From Streptococcus pseudopneumoniae (lineage in GTDB: Bacteria > Bacillota > Bacilli > Lactobacillales > Streptococcaceae), in NCBI RefSeq assembly GCF_001074155.1, contig NZ_JUUZ01000032.1:32669-96668 (forward strand): a DNA stretch of 64,000 nucleotides. The letters run 5' to 3'. Every line of letters begins with the position of its first letter. Position 1 is the stretch's first letter. The position numbers were made by a program, and so were the translations under genes. Of this stretch, positions 24,973 through 33,262 are shown one piece after another. The notes below the pieces were generated by a model that saw only the letters and a list, made by a program, of their open reading frames with translations, was not told where the DNA came from and searched no databases.

Positions 24973-25361
24973 TATCTATTTTTTATAATTTTTTCTGGAG
25001 ATTAGACAGCTATTATAAGTAAAAATTCATGTACATTATACCAAATGATACACAAACCCTTGATACTATTGTCTTTAAGTCGTAATGTACACTCTCTCAA
25101 AAATGTACTACAATCTTGAAATGTACTTTATTTTAAGAGCGAATAAAGTATTTTTTTATTAGTATTTGACAATTTTTTAGTTATCAGACATGCGTATACG
25201 AGAATTATTTTAAAAGCCGGAAAAATTACTAAATAATGTTGATATTGTTTCTTCTTTATGATATATTTGCATCATTAAAGAAAAGAAATGTGATAAAGCA
25301 ATTTTATTAATCCAAAAAGCAAATATGATTGGTTAATAAGGTTGTTTTAGATAAAGATAAT

Positions 25362-25463
25362 ATGAGGTTTTCTAGAACTGAATATATCTCGGCGATTTTA
25401 AAAGCCTTGAATACTGAAATTATCACTGTAATTGATAGTAAAGAAAAAATAAGAATGGAATAA
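25362..25463 (+). pseudogene. 33-codon ORF, probably the tail of a decayed gene
   Basis: The frame ATG 25362 to TAA 25463 encodes a plausible protein end (EYISAILKALNTEIITVID). Protein-like sequence in a neighbouring frame just upstream (KAILLIQKANM) suggests a frameshifted remnant. It may alternatively be a real short gene coupled to 25467, four bases later. The rest of 24973-25361 shows no gene. Confidence 0.35.
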
Positions 25464-25466
25464 ATC

Positions 25467-25790
25467 ATGCAACTAAACAAAAATGTCATGCTTGGTATTT
25501 TAATTGGTGTTATATTGTTACTGTTTTCGCAAGCGCTTATCGCAAACATTACAACACCAAAAGTAAAAATCGACGAAAATGTCGAATATACCAGTTTCCC
25601 CCCTAAAGAACATTACAAAATAGAAAATCTCACTGATAATGTCATCATCGGAAAATATTACTCTCCTGATGACTACTATTTCGTAGTTTACAACAAAGCT
25701 AAAAATAAAGGTGAAAACCGTATTGTCAAATATGATGTTTGGAAAAGCAAAGAACTCGGAGCACAATTTGAAAAAGGAGACGAAAAATAA
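25467..25790 (+). CDS. Membrane-anchored small protein A (paralogue of the next gene)
   Basis: 107 residues. One hydrophobic N-terminal helix (about 8-30) is followed by an outside domain with YTSFPPKEHYKIENL and YYSPDDYYFVVYNKA. The next protein has the same plan and the matching phrases YYFTPEDHMIT and YFLVVYNEK, so the two are paralogues. The stop codon overlaps the next start (TAATG). The function is unknown; it might be a surface or entry-exclusion-type protein of the element. Confidence 0.65.
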   Translation: MQLNKNVMLGILIGVILLLFSQALIANITTPKVKIDENVEYTSFPPKEHYKIENLTDNVIIGKYYSPDDYYFVVYNKAKNKGENRIVKYDVWKSKELGAQFEKGDEK

Positions 25791-26086
25791 TGAGAGCAAT
25801 GAAACTATTAATTTATTCAACTTTCGCCTTCATGCTCTATGTCCTTTTGGGCACGACTTTTGCCACTATCTTATACCCGGTACCAGAGACAAAAACTGTA
25901 ACTGTTGAAAAAATAAAAGAAACCATTTATTATTTCACGCCAGAAGATCATATGATCACAAGTAAGTTTTATAATAGCGACGGTTATTTCTTAGTAGTTT
26001 ACAACGAAAAATCAAAAGACTTTGATATCGAAAAGGTTAAAGAAGGAATTTGGAAAAACAAAGATATTAAAAAACAAAGATATTAA
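25790..26086 (+). CDS. Membrane-anchored small protein B (paralogue of the previous gene)
   Basis: 98 residues. It has an N-terminal membrane helix (about 5-28), then a short domain ending in KEGIWKNKDI, similar to VKYDVWKSKEL of the previous protein. It is coupled to it by a one-base overlap with AAAGGAG ahead. A terminator (26099-26133) follows. No family is recognised. Confidence 0.65.
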   Translation: MRAMKLLIYSTFAFMLYVLLGTTFATILYPVPETKTVTVEKIKETIYYFTPEDHMITSKFYNSDGYFLVVYNEKSKDFDIEKVKEGIWKNKDIKKQRY

Positions 26087-26098
26087 TCGATATTATTA

Positions 26099-26133
26099 AA
26101 GAGCCTGAGACAAAATAGTTCTCCGGCTCTTTT
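26099..26133 (+). terminator. Hairpin terminator after the paralogue pair
   Basis: AGAGCC-TGAGA and TCTCC-GGCTCT arms flank a short loop and are followed by TTTT. Confidence 0.75.
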
Positions 26134-26253
26134 GTATCAGTAATATATTTTAAAATACTTTATTATAATTTAAATCTATACAGTTTAGACTTGTTTTTTA
26201 TCATTTGAGAGTTTCCATAGTGATTATATAATTTCCTCTGATATGATATAACT

Positions 26254-26451
26254 ATGAAAAATACAAAAGAAAATAACATTCGAAAAGCCTTATGGCATAT
26301 TGAACGACATTGTAACTATATAGAGAATAATTACTCTAGCAACGATATACAAACTGAACTATTCCATTTAAAAGCAAGTGTTGACACATTACTTCGAGTT
26401 TTTAATAATGAAAAACCCTATCCAAATTTGGATAGGGAGGAAGTGTATTGA
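26254..26451 (+). CDS. Small hypothetical helical protein
   Basis: 65 residues, helical, polar. A TTGAGA...TATAAT promoter-like pair lies close upstream, leaving a leader of only about 15 bases without a good ribosome binding site. The last codons contain a perfect 22-bp palindrome (26416-26437). No family is recognised. It could be an element-specific regulator or a spurious frame. Confidence 0.45.
   Translation: MKNTKENNIRKALWHIERHCNYIENNYSSNDIQTELFHLKASVDTLLRVFNNEKPYPNLDREEVY
26416..26437. repeat. Perfect 22-bp palindrome
   Basis: The arms CCCTATCCAAA and TTTGGATAGGG are fully self-complementary with no spacer. It lies inside the end of the small ORF at 26254. It could be a protein-binding site or form a cruciform or RNA hairpin. 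Confidence 0.6.
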
Positions 26452-26605
26452 AGAAGCAAAACTAAAAATCATAATCCTTGACTTATCAAAGTTAAGTTTC
26501 CGAAAAATAAGTATTTTCCCGAAACTTATTAAAATAAAATCTATACTTCCGAGAATAACTCATATATTCTATATTATTTATATAAATTGTTATAAATAAG
26601 AACAA

Positions 26606-28288
26606 TCAAATATTAAAAGGTTTTTCATTTTCAGATAACTCTACTAGTATATTATCTCCATGGATAAATTCCTTGCCTGATATTTTCTCTTTCAAAACTG
26701 CAACTATATATTGGCACTCAATACCACTGACAATATCAGCTATTGCCTTAAAAGCTTGATAGTCGATTGTTTCAATTACATCATGTATTACAAAATTCGG
26801 AACATTTTTGTTAATTTTTTTAGCAAATTTTTGATATGCTAAGTCAAATGCTGTAATAATCGACTTTCGAGTACCCGTACTCAATACTCCATTCACATGA
26901 TTAATACCAAAAGGGAACGCTCCATCTGTTTTGTATAACATGAAAGACTGACCATTAGTTTTTCTACTAAAATCTGAAAAAAATTCATTGAATATTGAAA
27001 CTGTTTCATATGAAAACTCTGAACTTTCTTCTAAAGTTCTTAGCTCTTCTTTTAACCTATGTAAACTTTTTGACAAAAAATAATAGGTTTCACTGATATT
27101 TTTATTTTTACCTAACTCTTCTAAATTGTTAGATAAATCATTTTTTAAAACTGTATATTCTTCAATTTTATTATCTTCCACCAACATCGCAATATTTTTA
27201 TAACTAGAAAATAGCCTATTTTTATTTATCTCCAATTGTATTATTTGACACTCTTTTTTCTCAAGTTGATAGTTAAAATAATTCAACTTATTTTCTACTA
27301 ATTCAGTATTAAATTTAATTAAATCCTTAAACTCTTTGTCTAATTTGTCAGTTAGACATGAAACCTCCTTATAAAGCGTCTCTAATATCTCTTCACTTAC
27401 TAAGTTATTCCTATCAATTTCAGTCCTTTCAATAATGTCTTTAATACGTTCTTTCTGAAAATATAATTTATCCAAATTATCTTTTATTTGAGCATATTCA
27501 ATCCTTATTTCGGAAATTCTATTTTCATTTTCCTTAAATTTTTGGGAATCGATTAAAATATCAATTTGATAATTTATCTCTTCTACTCTTTTCTCTAGCA
27601 AATTAATCTTTTGTGTAATTATATCAATTGAATCAAAATTACTAGATTTCATATAATTTTTTAATTCTTTATCTTTTTCTCCTATTTCATCTTTATAAAC
27701 TAAAATATCATTTGCAAGTTTTTGTTCTTGTAAGTTAAATAAATAAGAATAAACATTATTATAAACTTTATCGGATGTACGTGTGAGAAATTTCAAAAAC
27801 TTATCATTATCAGCTTTTTGATCAATTCTAACAAACATTTTTATAAGTTGTCTAAATGTAGGTTTATCTTGGCAATTTGAAAAGAAAATAAAATTTAAAT
27901 GTCTAGTATAGTCGCTAAAACTAACAGATTCCCCATTAATATAGCGTTTTCCCTTTGGAAATAAATCAACAGCTAGTTCTTGACAATCTGTGTAATCGGT
28001 AAAGGATTTTGCTACTTCCAATACTACTTGAACCTTACTACCAATAATATAATTCTTTAACTTTTTATTTGATTTTTTTGTTTCTTCATTAAAATAAATG
28101 TATTTACGTTCCCTTGCCCCTAAAGCAATATCTATCAATTTTAAGATAGTAGTTTTTCCAACACTGTTACTCTTTTCCTGATTTTTTCCAGCATCTACAA
28201 TTAAGTTTAAGCCTAGTTTAAAATTTATTTCCCTAATTATTTTTTCTGAGGGACTTGTTTCTTTTAAAGTTAATCTTCTAATATACAT
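26606..28288 (-). CDS. DUF2326 ABC-type ATPase of an ABC-three-component (ABC-3C) system
   Basis: 560 residues with the SMC/RecN-like plan. The N-terminal Walker A half has NSVGKTTILKLID, a long coiled coil spans about residues 180-410, and the C-terminal half has LSTGTRKSIITAFDLAY as signature and NFVIHDVIETID as Walker B. DUF2326 proteins are the ATPase partner in ABC-3C conflict systems, thought to sense foreign nucleic acid or nucleoprotein and switch on an effector. It overlaps the middle-component gene by 19 bases. The operon is divergent from the PLD-SNF2 restriction genes. Confidence 0.85.
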   Translation of the reverse strand: MYIRRLTLKETSPSEKIIREINFKLGLNLIVDAGKNQEKSNSVGKTTILKLIDIALGARERKYIYFNEETKKSNKKLKNYIIGSKVQVVLEVAKSFTDYTDCQELAVDLFPKGKRYINGESVSFSDYTRHLNFIFFSNCQDKPTFRQLIKMFVRIDQKADNDKFLKFLTRTSDKVYNNVYSYLFNLQEQKLANDILVYKDEIGEKDKELKNYMKSSNFDSIDIITQKINLLEKRVEEINYQIDILIDSQKFKENENRISEIRIEYAQIKDNLDKLYFQKERIKDIIERTEIDRNNLVSEEILETLYKEVSCLTDKLDKEFKDLIKFNTELVENKLNYFNYQLEKKECQIIQLEINKNRLFSSYKNIAMLVEDNKIEEYTVLKNDLSNNLEELGKNKNISETYYFLSKSLHRLKEELRTLEESSEFSYETVSIFNEFFSDFSRKTNGQSFMLYKTDGAFPFGINHVNGVLSTGTRKSIITAFDLAYQKFAKKINKNVPNFVIHDVIETIDYQAFKAIADIVSGIECQYIVAVLKEKISGKEFIHGDNILVELSENEKPFNI

Positions 28289-28518
28289 CTAATTACACCC
28301 CTTTGAGAAACTTCAACTTTATTTAAAAGATACAAAACATCGAGTGATAGTAACAATTTTGTAAAATCGATAGATTCATTATATTCTTTATGGATTTCTT
28401 CTAACAAATCATCGATGTTAAGGTTGCCTTCCTTTAATATTGATAGAATGCATCCAGATAAATAATAAATCGTGTCTTTTGGTTTTAAATCTCTTTCAAT
28501 TATTAAACCGTCATTCAT
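28270..28518 (-). CDS. ABC-3C middle component (winged-helix-like)
   Basis: 82 residues, a single small domain (YLSGCILSILKEGNLNIDDLLEEI) compatible with the winged-helix fold described for ABC-3C middle components, ending in a beta hairpin (LNKVEVSQRGVIRCI). The position between the effector-side gene and the DUF2326 ATPase is the canonical order. It bridges the two partners in the proposed model for these systems. The subfamily is most like middle component 6, assigned with caution. Confidence 0.75.
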   Translation of the reverse strand: MNDGLIIERDLKPKDTIYYLSGCILSILKEGNLNIDDLLEEIHKEYNESIDFTKLLLSLDVLYLLNKVEVSQRGVIRCILED

Positions 28519-28519
28519 T

Positions 28520-29053
28520 TTAGTCTACTACCTCCAATATTTTACACTTAGTAAAAGCATATAACATAATTAAATAGATCGCATAGTCAACTTGTTCATC
28601 ATATAAATTAGTAGGGTTAACCAAATCTTCATTACAAATCTCTTCTTTTAATTTATTGAATATCTGTTCAAGAATAAAATCTCCATCGATTTTATCATTT
28701 GGTTTTACTTTCAAATACAACGATCTCATTTTTTTCATTATACAAGTTGGATCTGGGATAGTTTTTAAAACATTTTCAATAGAATCATATCCTTCCGAAT
28801 ATTCATCGAAAATTTCAATATACTTTTTTACATTATTATATTCAAACTTTTGGATCCAGTCAGAATTTTTTCGTATTGAGTAGTCACTTTCCTCGATATT
28901 AATATTTGAAATTCTTATACATATTTCTCTTAATAAGGATCTTGGAATATTACGATTAGTAATATTATCTATTTTATTTACGTTAACTGTATTACCATCC
29001 CCTGAAATGCTTATTCCATTTTCTCCTGAACTTACACTTGTATTCAAAACCAT
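28520..29053 (-). CDS. ABC-3C effector-side protein with the conserved C-terminal domain
   Basis: 177 residues. The N-terminus has the Gly/Asn-rich motif SSGENGISISGDGNTVNVN, followed by a helical domain of about 140 residues (PRSLLREICIRISN...QVDYAIYLIMLYAFTKCKIL) that fits the C-terminal domain of ABC-3C effector proteins. In most systems this domain is fused to a nuclease, protease or membrane effector. Here it has none of its own. The upstream gene, overlapping by one base, supplies a membrane segment and ends with nearly the same Gly/Asn motif. The effector therefore appears split into two chains. Confidence 0.7.
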   Translation of the reverse strand: MVLNTSVSSGENGISISGDGNTVNVNKIDNITNRNIPRSLLREICIRISNINIEESDYSIRKNSDWIQKFEYNNVKKYIEIFDEYSEGYDSIENVLKTIPDPTCIMKKMRSLYLKVKPNDKIDGDFILEQIFNKLKEEICNEDLVNPTNLYDEQVDYAIYLIMLYAFTKCKILEVVD

Positions 29054-29289
29054 TATCGTCCACCATTAATAGTATTGCTATCTCCAACAACACTTATCCC
29101 ACTTTCTCCTGAACTTGCTTTTCTATTAGTGAATACCTCAATTTTTGATTGCTTACTCTTAAAATTTAACTCAGTATTTATATTCTTTTCAATTTCTTTT
29201 ACCTTTTTAACTGAATTAACTGATGCAACGAAAGCTATAATTGATAAAAGTGATGCTATAATTCCTAAAAAGTTATTTAAATTATCCAT
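29053..29289 (-). CDS. Membrane component of the ABC-3C system
   Basis: About 78 residues from ATG 29289 (a TTG at 29298 is the alternative). It has one membrane helix (FLGIIASLLSIIAFVASV), a short charged coiled segment and a C-terminal SSGESGISVVGDSNTING, which repeats the motif at the start of the next protein. Membrane effectors in conflict systems often act by damaging the membrane; that role is inferred. It is the first gene of the operon, with the stop/start overlap TAATG. Confidence 0.65.
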   Translation of the reverse strand: MDNLNNFLGIIASLLSIIAFVASVNSVKKVKEIEKNINTELNFKSKQSKIEVFTNRKASSGESGISVVGDSNTINGGR

Positions 29290-29548
29290 TAATTTCAACC
29301 CCTATATCTATTTTTTTATTTATATTTTAACATATTTTTCTATATATGATTATATTTTTCTGCGGTAGTATATCGAGTAATTACCTAATGAAATCAAAAT
29401 TAATAATTCATATCTTCTAGATTAGTATTTATATTTTTTGAATCATTAAAGTTGCTTAAATACTAAGTGTTTTTAACTATAAAATGTTAAAATATAATAG
29501 ACTACTAGAAAAAGTTGTTTAATAATAAAAATCTCGGGAGAAATACAG

Positions 29549-32500
29549 ATGGCATATCCTCAATTTATAGATAACTCTAGAAAAAAATTATCTGATGTAC
29601 TAAATGAAATTGCACCAAATTACTCTGTACTTCGAATAGCAACTGGATATTGGGATCTAGCTGGTACTATTGAACTAATTGACGATTTCGAGCAATATTC
29701 AAAAATTCAATTATTGATTGGTAAAGAGCCTATTGCTCACAGGCTGCAAACACAATATAACATTGATATAAATGCCCCTGAGAACCTATTCCCAGAATCT
29801 GATATAACTCATGATCTACAAGAATATGGAAAAGGAGGAGATAATGCGGAAATACTCGAACAACTCCGCATGACTGCCAAAAAACTTGTAAATCTAATTG
29901 AAAATAACAAACTTGAAGTAAAAATATATAGAGAACCAAGGCTTCATGCTAAAGCTTATATATTCGGAGAACTAGGAGATGCTGACTCAGTTGGTATCAT
30001 TGGTTCTTCAAATTTTACAAAGGCAGGACTAACCTCCAATGCAGAGTTAAATTTTCTTACAGAAAACTACCAAATTGTTGAATTCAAACCAACCAGTGAT
30101 AAACAACAAAATGGACATATAGTATGGTTTGATGAACTATGGAAAGATGCTGAAGATTGGACAGGGGAGTTCAGTAACATCATTGTGGATAGTCCGGTTG
30201 GAGATAAAACCTATGGTGCTTATGATGTTTATATCAAAACTCTTATGGAAGTTTTCCCTGAGGAACTACAGCCCGTAGATCCTTTTGACAAAGATATCGA
30301 AGATATCCTTCATCCATTCCAAAATCAAAACGCACTTGATCTAAGACGGAAATTGTCACGTTATGGTGTTGCAATGCTTTCAGACTCTGTCGGTCTAGGA
30401 AAGACCATCACAGCCGCTGCTATCATTAAACAATATATCGAGGATGGAAACGACAATATTTGTATAATACCCCCGGCATCACTTAAACAACAATGGATTG
30501 ATGAGTTAGAAGGAGAAAGATGGAATCTTCGTGAAGGAAAAGATTTCAGATTGATCTCTCAACAAGACTCTGGAAAAATACAGAAACAAATTGATTATTT
30601 TAAACACCATAAAAACTCTCGAAATACTATTGACTTGTTCGTAGTTGATGAGGCTCACAATTTGAGAAATCAAGGAAGTACTCGCTATCAAAAAATTTTA
30701 CAACTATTTCAAGAAAATCCTCAATCAAGAGTTCTTTTACTTACTGCTACACCTATTAATAACTCTTTGATTGATTTTGCAAATCAAATACAACTAGGGG
30801 CAAAAGGTGATCTGGTTTCTATAAATGTCCCGTATAAAAGTAATAAAGGTAAAACTCTTGAATATATTGACTTCTTTGAAGCATTAAAGCGAATTCAATC
30901 AGAAGCAACTCGTGCTGAAAAACGTGGAGAAGAATTTGATTGGGATTTCCATAAAAATACTATCATCGCCGGAATAAGGCATTATCTTGTTAGATCAACA
31001 AGACAAGGTGTTGTCAAAAATCAACAAATGAATTCTACAAATGGACGAAGTAATCCTTTCCCGACGTCAACAATTGAACAGTTTCCCTATACTTATCTCA
31101 ATGAGGATAACGAATTTATCCAACAAGTCTTAGACGAAGTACAAGATACTACTTTCGAAGCTCTTTCTCCTGTATCTCTAAACCTAAATTTAATTGGGGA
31201 ATTAACACAGCGTACTTCTCATCCACTTGATTTATATAAGAAAATTCATAAAGAGCAACAATCAGGAATTAATATTTCTGAAAAGTATGACCTATCAGTA
31301 AACTCGAATAGTAATGCTATATTTTCTAATAAAGATGAAGCTTCAAATATTATCCCAACATTATTTAAAGTGATAAACTTCCTGGGATTTGCACCTTACA
31401 AACCCGATTCCTATTCTCATAATATTTACAATAAAACAATTAATGAAATTCGTGCATTGGATTTAAAAGGAAACGAGGCTAATCAATTAAGAACTCAACT
31501 TGCTGTTCACAATATGCTACATGTCACTTGGTTAAAACGTTTGGAATCATCTATAGCCACTCTACTAAGATCTGTGCTGAATTATCAAGATAGAATTGCT
31601 TTGTTTGAAAAATGGTTGGATCGGGGATATATTGTTAGTCTGACTGATGCTGCAACTCTTGATAGTGAATATGGCGAAGATATTGATAAGGCTTTCGAAG
31701 ATTATGATAAATACTTGTCAGATTTAGATGAGGCTATGTCTCAAGGTAACGAACAAGATATTAAAAAACGTGGTGTCGAAAGAAAAGAAGCAGATGAAAA
31801 ACTATTTAATATTCCTCAATTAAAAAAAGATCTCCAACGAGATAAAGAAATATGTAAATTCTTAACTACTGTATTAACAAGATTAAGTAAAAAAGATCAT
31901 GATAGAAAACTAAATGCATTTGCAGATAAAATAGTGGAACGATTGGAAGAAAATAAATATGGAAAAAAACTATTAGTTTTTAGTTTCTTTTCTGATACAA
32001 TTGATTATCTGAAAGAACGCCTTCCACAAATACTGGAAAACAGAATCCCTGACTTCTCGAAACGTGCAGAGTTTATTTCAGGTAATAGTGGCTCTGTTGA
32101 AGAAATTACTAAACGCTTTTCTCCAATTAGTAAAAAATCAAAAGTTAAGAAACAGAGTGAACTCGATTTTCTATTTGCTACTGATGTACTTTCAGAAGGT
32201 CAAAACCTACAAGATGCTGGTTTTTTAGTAAATTATGACTTACATTGGAATCCTGTAAGAATGATCCAAAGAAATGGTCGAATTAATCGTTTAGGTTCAA
32301 CTTATGAAAACATACTAATTGCAAATATGAAGCCTCATGAAGATTTAGAATTCTATCTTAAGTTAATTAGACGTCTAGAACACAAAATTGCAACAATCAA
32401 CTTTACCGTTGGTAACGATCAAAGTATATTAGGTGAAAGTGAAAATCCAATAGAATTTCATGAAATATTGGAATCTGATAACATTTTTGATGATGATACC

Positions 32501-33262
32501 GACAAAGCTTCAAAAGCAATGGAACAATTTGAAAATACCGAAGATATATTAGATTGGGTTGATAATTATTCCACTGAATTACGGAAATTTATTGATGCTC
32601 ACAAAGAAGATGGAGAAATTAAAAGAATTCAAAGTATCCCTGAAGGAAAATGGAATTACCTTCCGAAATCAACTGAAAATTTTGAGAATCCAGACTATGT
32701 TATCGGATTATATAGGGCCAAAGGCAAAATCTCTGCTACTGGTGCACTGATAAAAGATATTGGTTTCGTAAGCATCGAAAAAAGTTCAGAAAAAAGAGGG
32801 CCATTCAGCTCGCTTCAAGCAAAATATATTCAAGAAAAGGATGCTTTGAAACAAATTCAAACGACTCCCCAAGATAATAAACGTATGATAGATAAAATAC
32901 CGGTAGATAGATCAGAATATATCAAAAAAGGCAGTACTGAAATTAGTGTGCAATTTGAATCAGCTAATCCGGTTTATAGTATAAAGCAACAAGGGATGCA
33001 AGCTCTTGAAATTTTAAAAACTTATTTTGATTCAAGTTACAATCTTGTTGGAATTATTGAAAAAGGAATACGTTATTCAAATGATAAACGAACTTTTGAA
33101 CAAATTGTTCGAGAAGTAAATAAACAAAACAAAGAAAATGGTAAATTAACACCACGAGTAATCAAGAATTTTGAGAACTTGCTAACTAAGCTTTTACAAG
33201 CTGAATCGGACGAAAAAAGAATAGAGAAAGTCGAAGGTGTATTATTCTATGCAAAACCATAA
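29549..33262 (+). CDS. PLD-nuclease/SNF2-helicase fusion of a restriction-like system
   Basis: 1237 residues. The N-terminal phospholipase D-type domain (about 1-210) has the HxK motif in LHAKAYIFGE followed by GSSNFTKAGLTSNAELN, the pattern of PLD nucleases such as those in restriction enzymes. The SNF2/superfamily 2 helicase follows: DSVGLGKTITAAA (about 278), VVDEAHNLRN (DEAH, about 365), LLTATPINN, and the C-terminal lobe with TDVLSEGQNLQDAGFLVNYD and MIQRNGRINRLG (about 880-915). It overlaps the methylase gene, with which it forms a two-gene system: the helicase would scan or translocate and the PLD domain would cut. It starts at ATG 29549 after GGGAG. Confidence 0.88.
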   Translation: MAYPQFIDNSRKKLSDVLNEIAPNYSVLRIATGYWDLAGTIELIDDFEQYSKIQLLIGKEPIAHRLQTQYNIDINAPENLFPESDITHDLQEYGKGGDNAEILEQLRMTAKKLVNLIENNKLEVKIYREPRLHAKAYIFGELGDADSVGIIGSSNFTKAGLTSNAELNFLTENYQIVEFKPTSDKQQNGHIVWFDELWKDAEDWTGEFSNIIVDSPVGDKTYGAYDVYIKTLMEVFPEELQPVDPFDKDIEDILHPFQNQNALDLRRKLSRYGVAMLSDSVGLGKTITAAAIIKQYIEDGNDNICIIPPASLKQQWIDELEGERWNLREGKDFRLISQQDSGKIQKQIDYFKHHKNSRNTIDLFVVDEAHNLRNQGSTRYQKILQLFQENPQSRVLLLTATPINNSLIDFANQIQLGAKGDLVSINVPYKSNKGKTLEYIDFFEALKRIQSEATRAEKRGEEFDWDFHKNTIIAGIRHYLVRSTRQGVVKNQQMNSTNGRSNPFPTSTIEQFPYTYLNEDNEFIQQVLDEVQDTTFEALSPVSLNLNLIGELTQRTSHPLDLYKKIHKEQQSGINISEKYDLSVNSNSNAIFSNKDEASNIIPTLFKVINFLGFAPYKPDSYSHNIYNKTINEIRALDLKGNEANQLRTQLAVHNMLHVTWLKRLESSIATLLRSVLNYQDRIALFEKWLDRGYIVSLTDAATLDSEYGEDIDKAFEDYDKYLSDLDEAMSQGNEQDIKKRGVERKEADEKLFNIPQLKKDLQRDKEICKFLTTVLTRLSKKDHDRKLNAFADKIVERLEENKYGKKLLVFSFFSDTIDYLKERLPQILENRIPDFSKRAEFISGNSGSVEEITKRFSPISKKSKVKKQSELDFLFATDVLSEGQNLQDAGFLVNYDLHWNPVRMIQRNGRINRLGSTYENILIANMKPHEDLEFYLKLIRRLEHKIATINFTVGNDQSILGESENPIEFHEILESDNIFDDDTDKASKAMEQFENTEDILDWVDNYSTELRKFIDAHKEDGEIKRIQSIPEGKWNYLPKSTENFENPDYVIGLYRAKGKISATGALIKDIGFVSIEKSSEKRGPFSSLQAKYIQEKDALKQIQTTPQDNKRMIDKIPVDRSEYIKKGSTEISVQFESANPVYSIKQQGMQALEILKTYFDSSYNLVGIIEKGIRYSNDKRTFEQIVREVNKQNKENGKLTPRVIKNFENLLTKLLQAESDEKRIEKVEGVLFYAKP

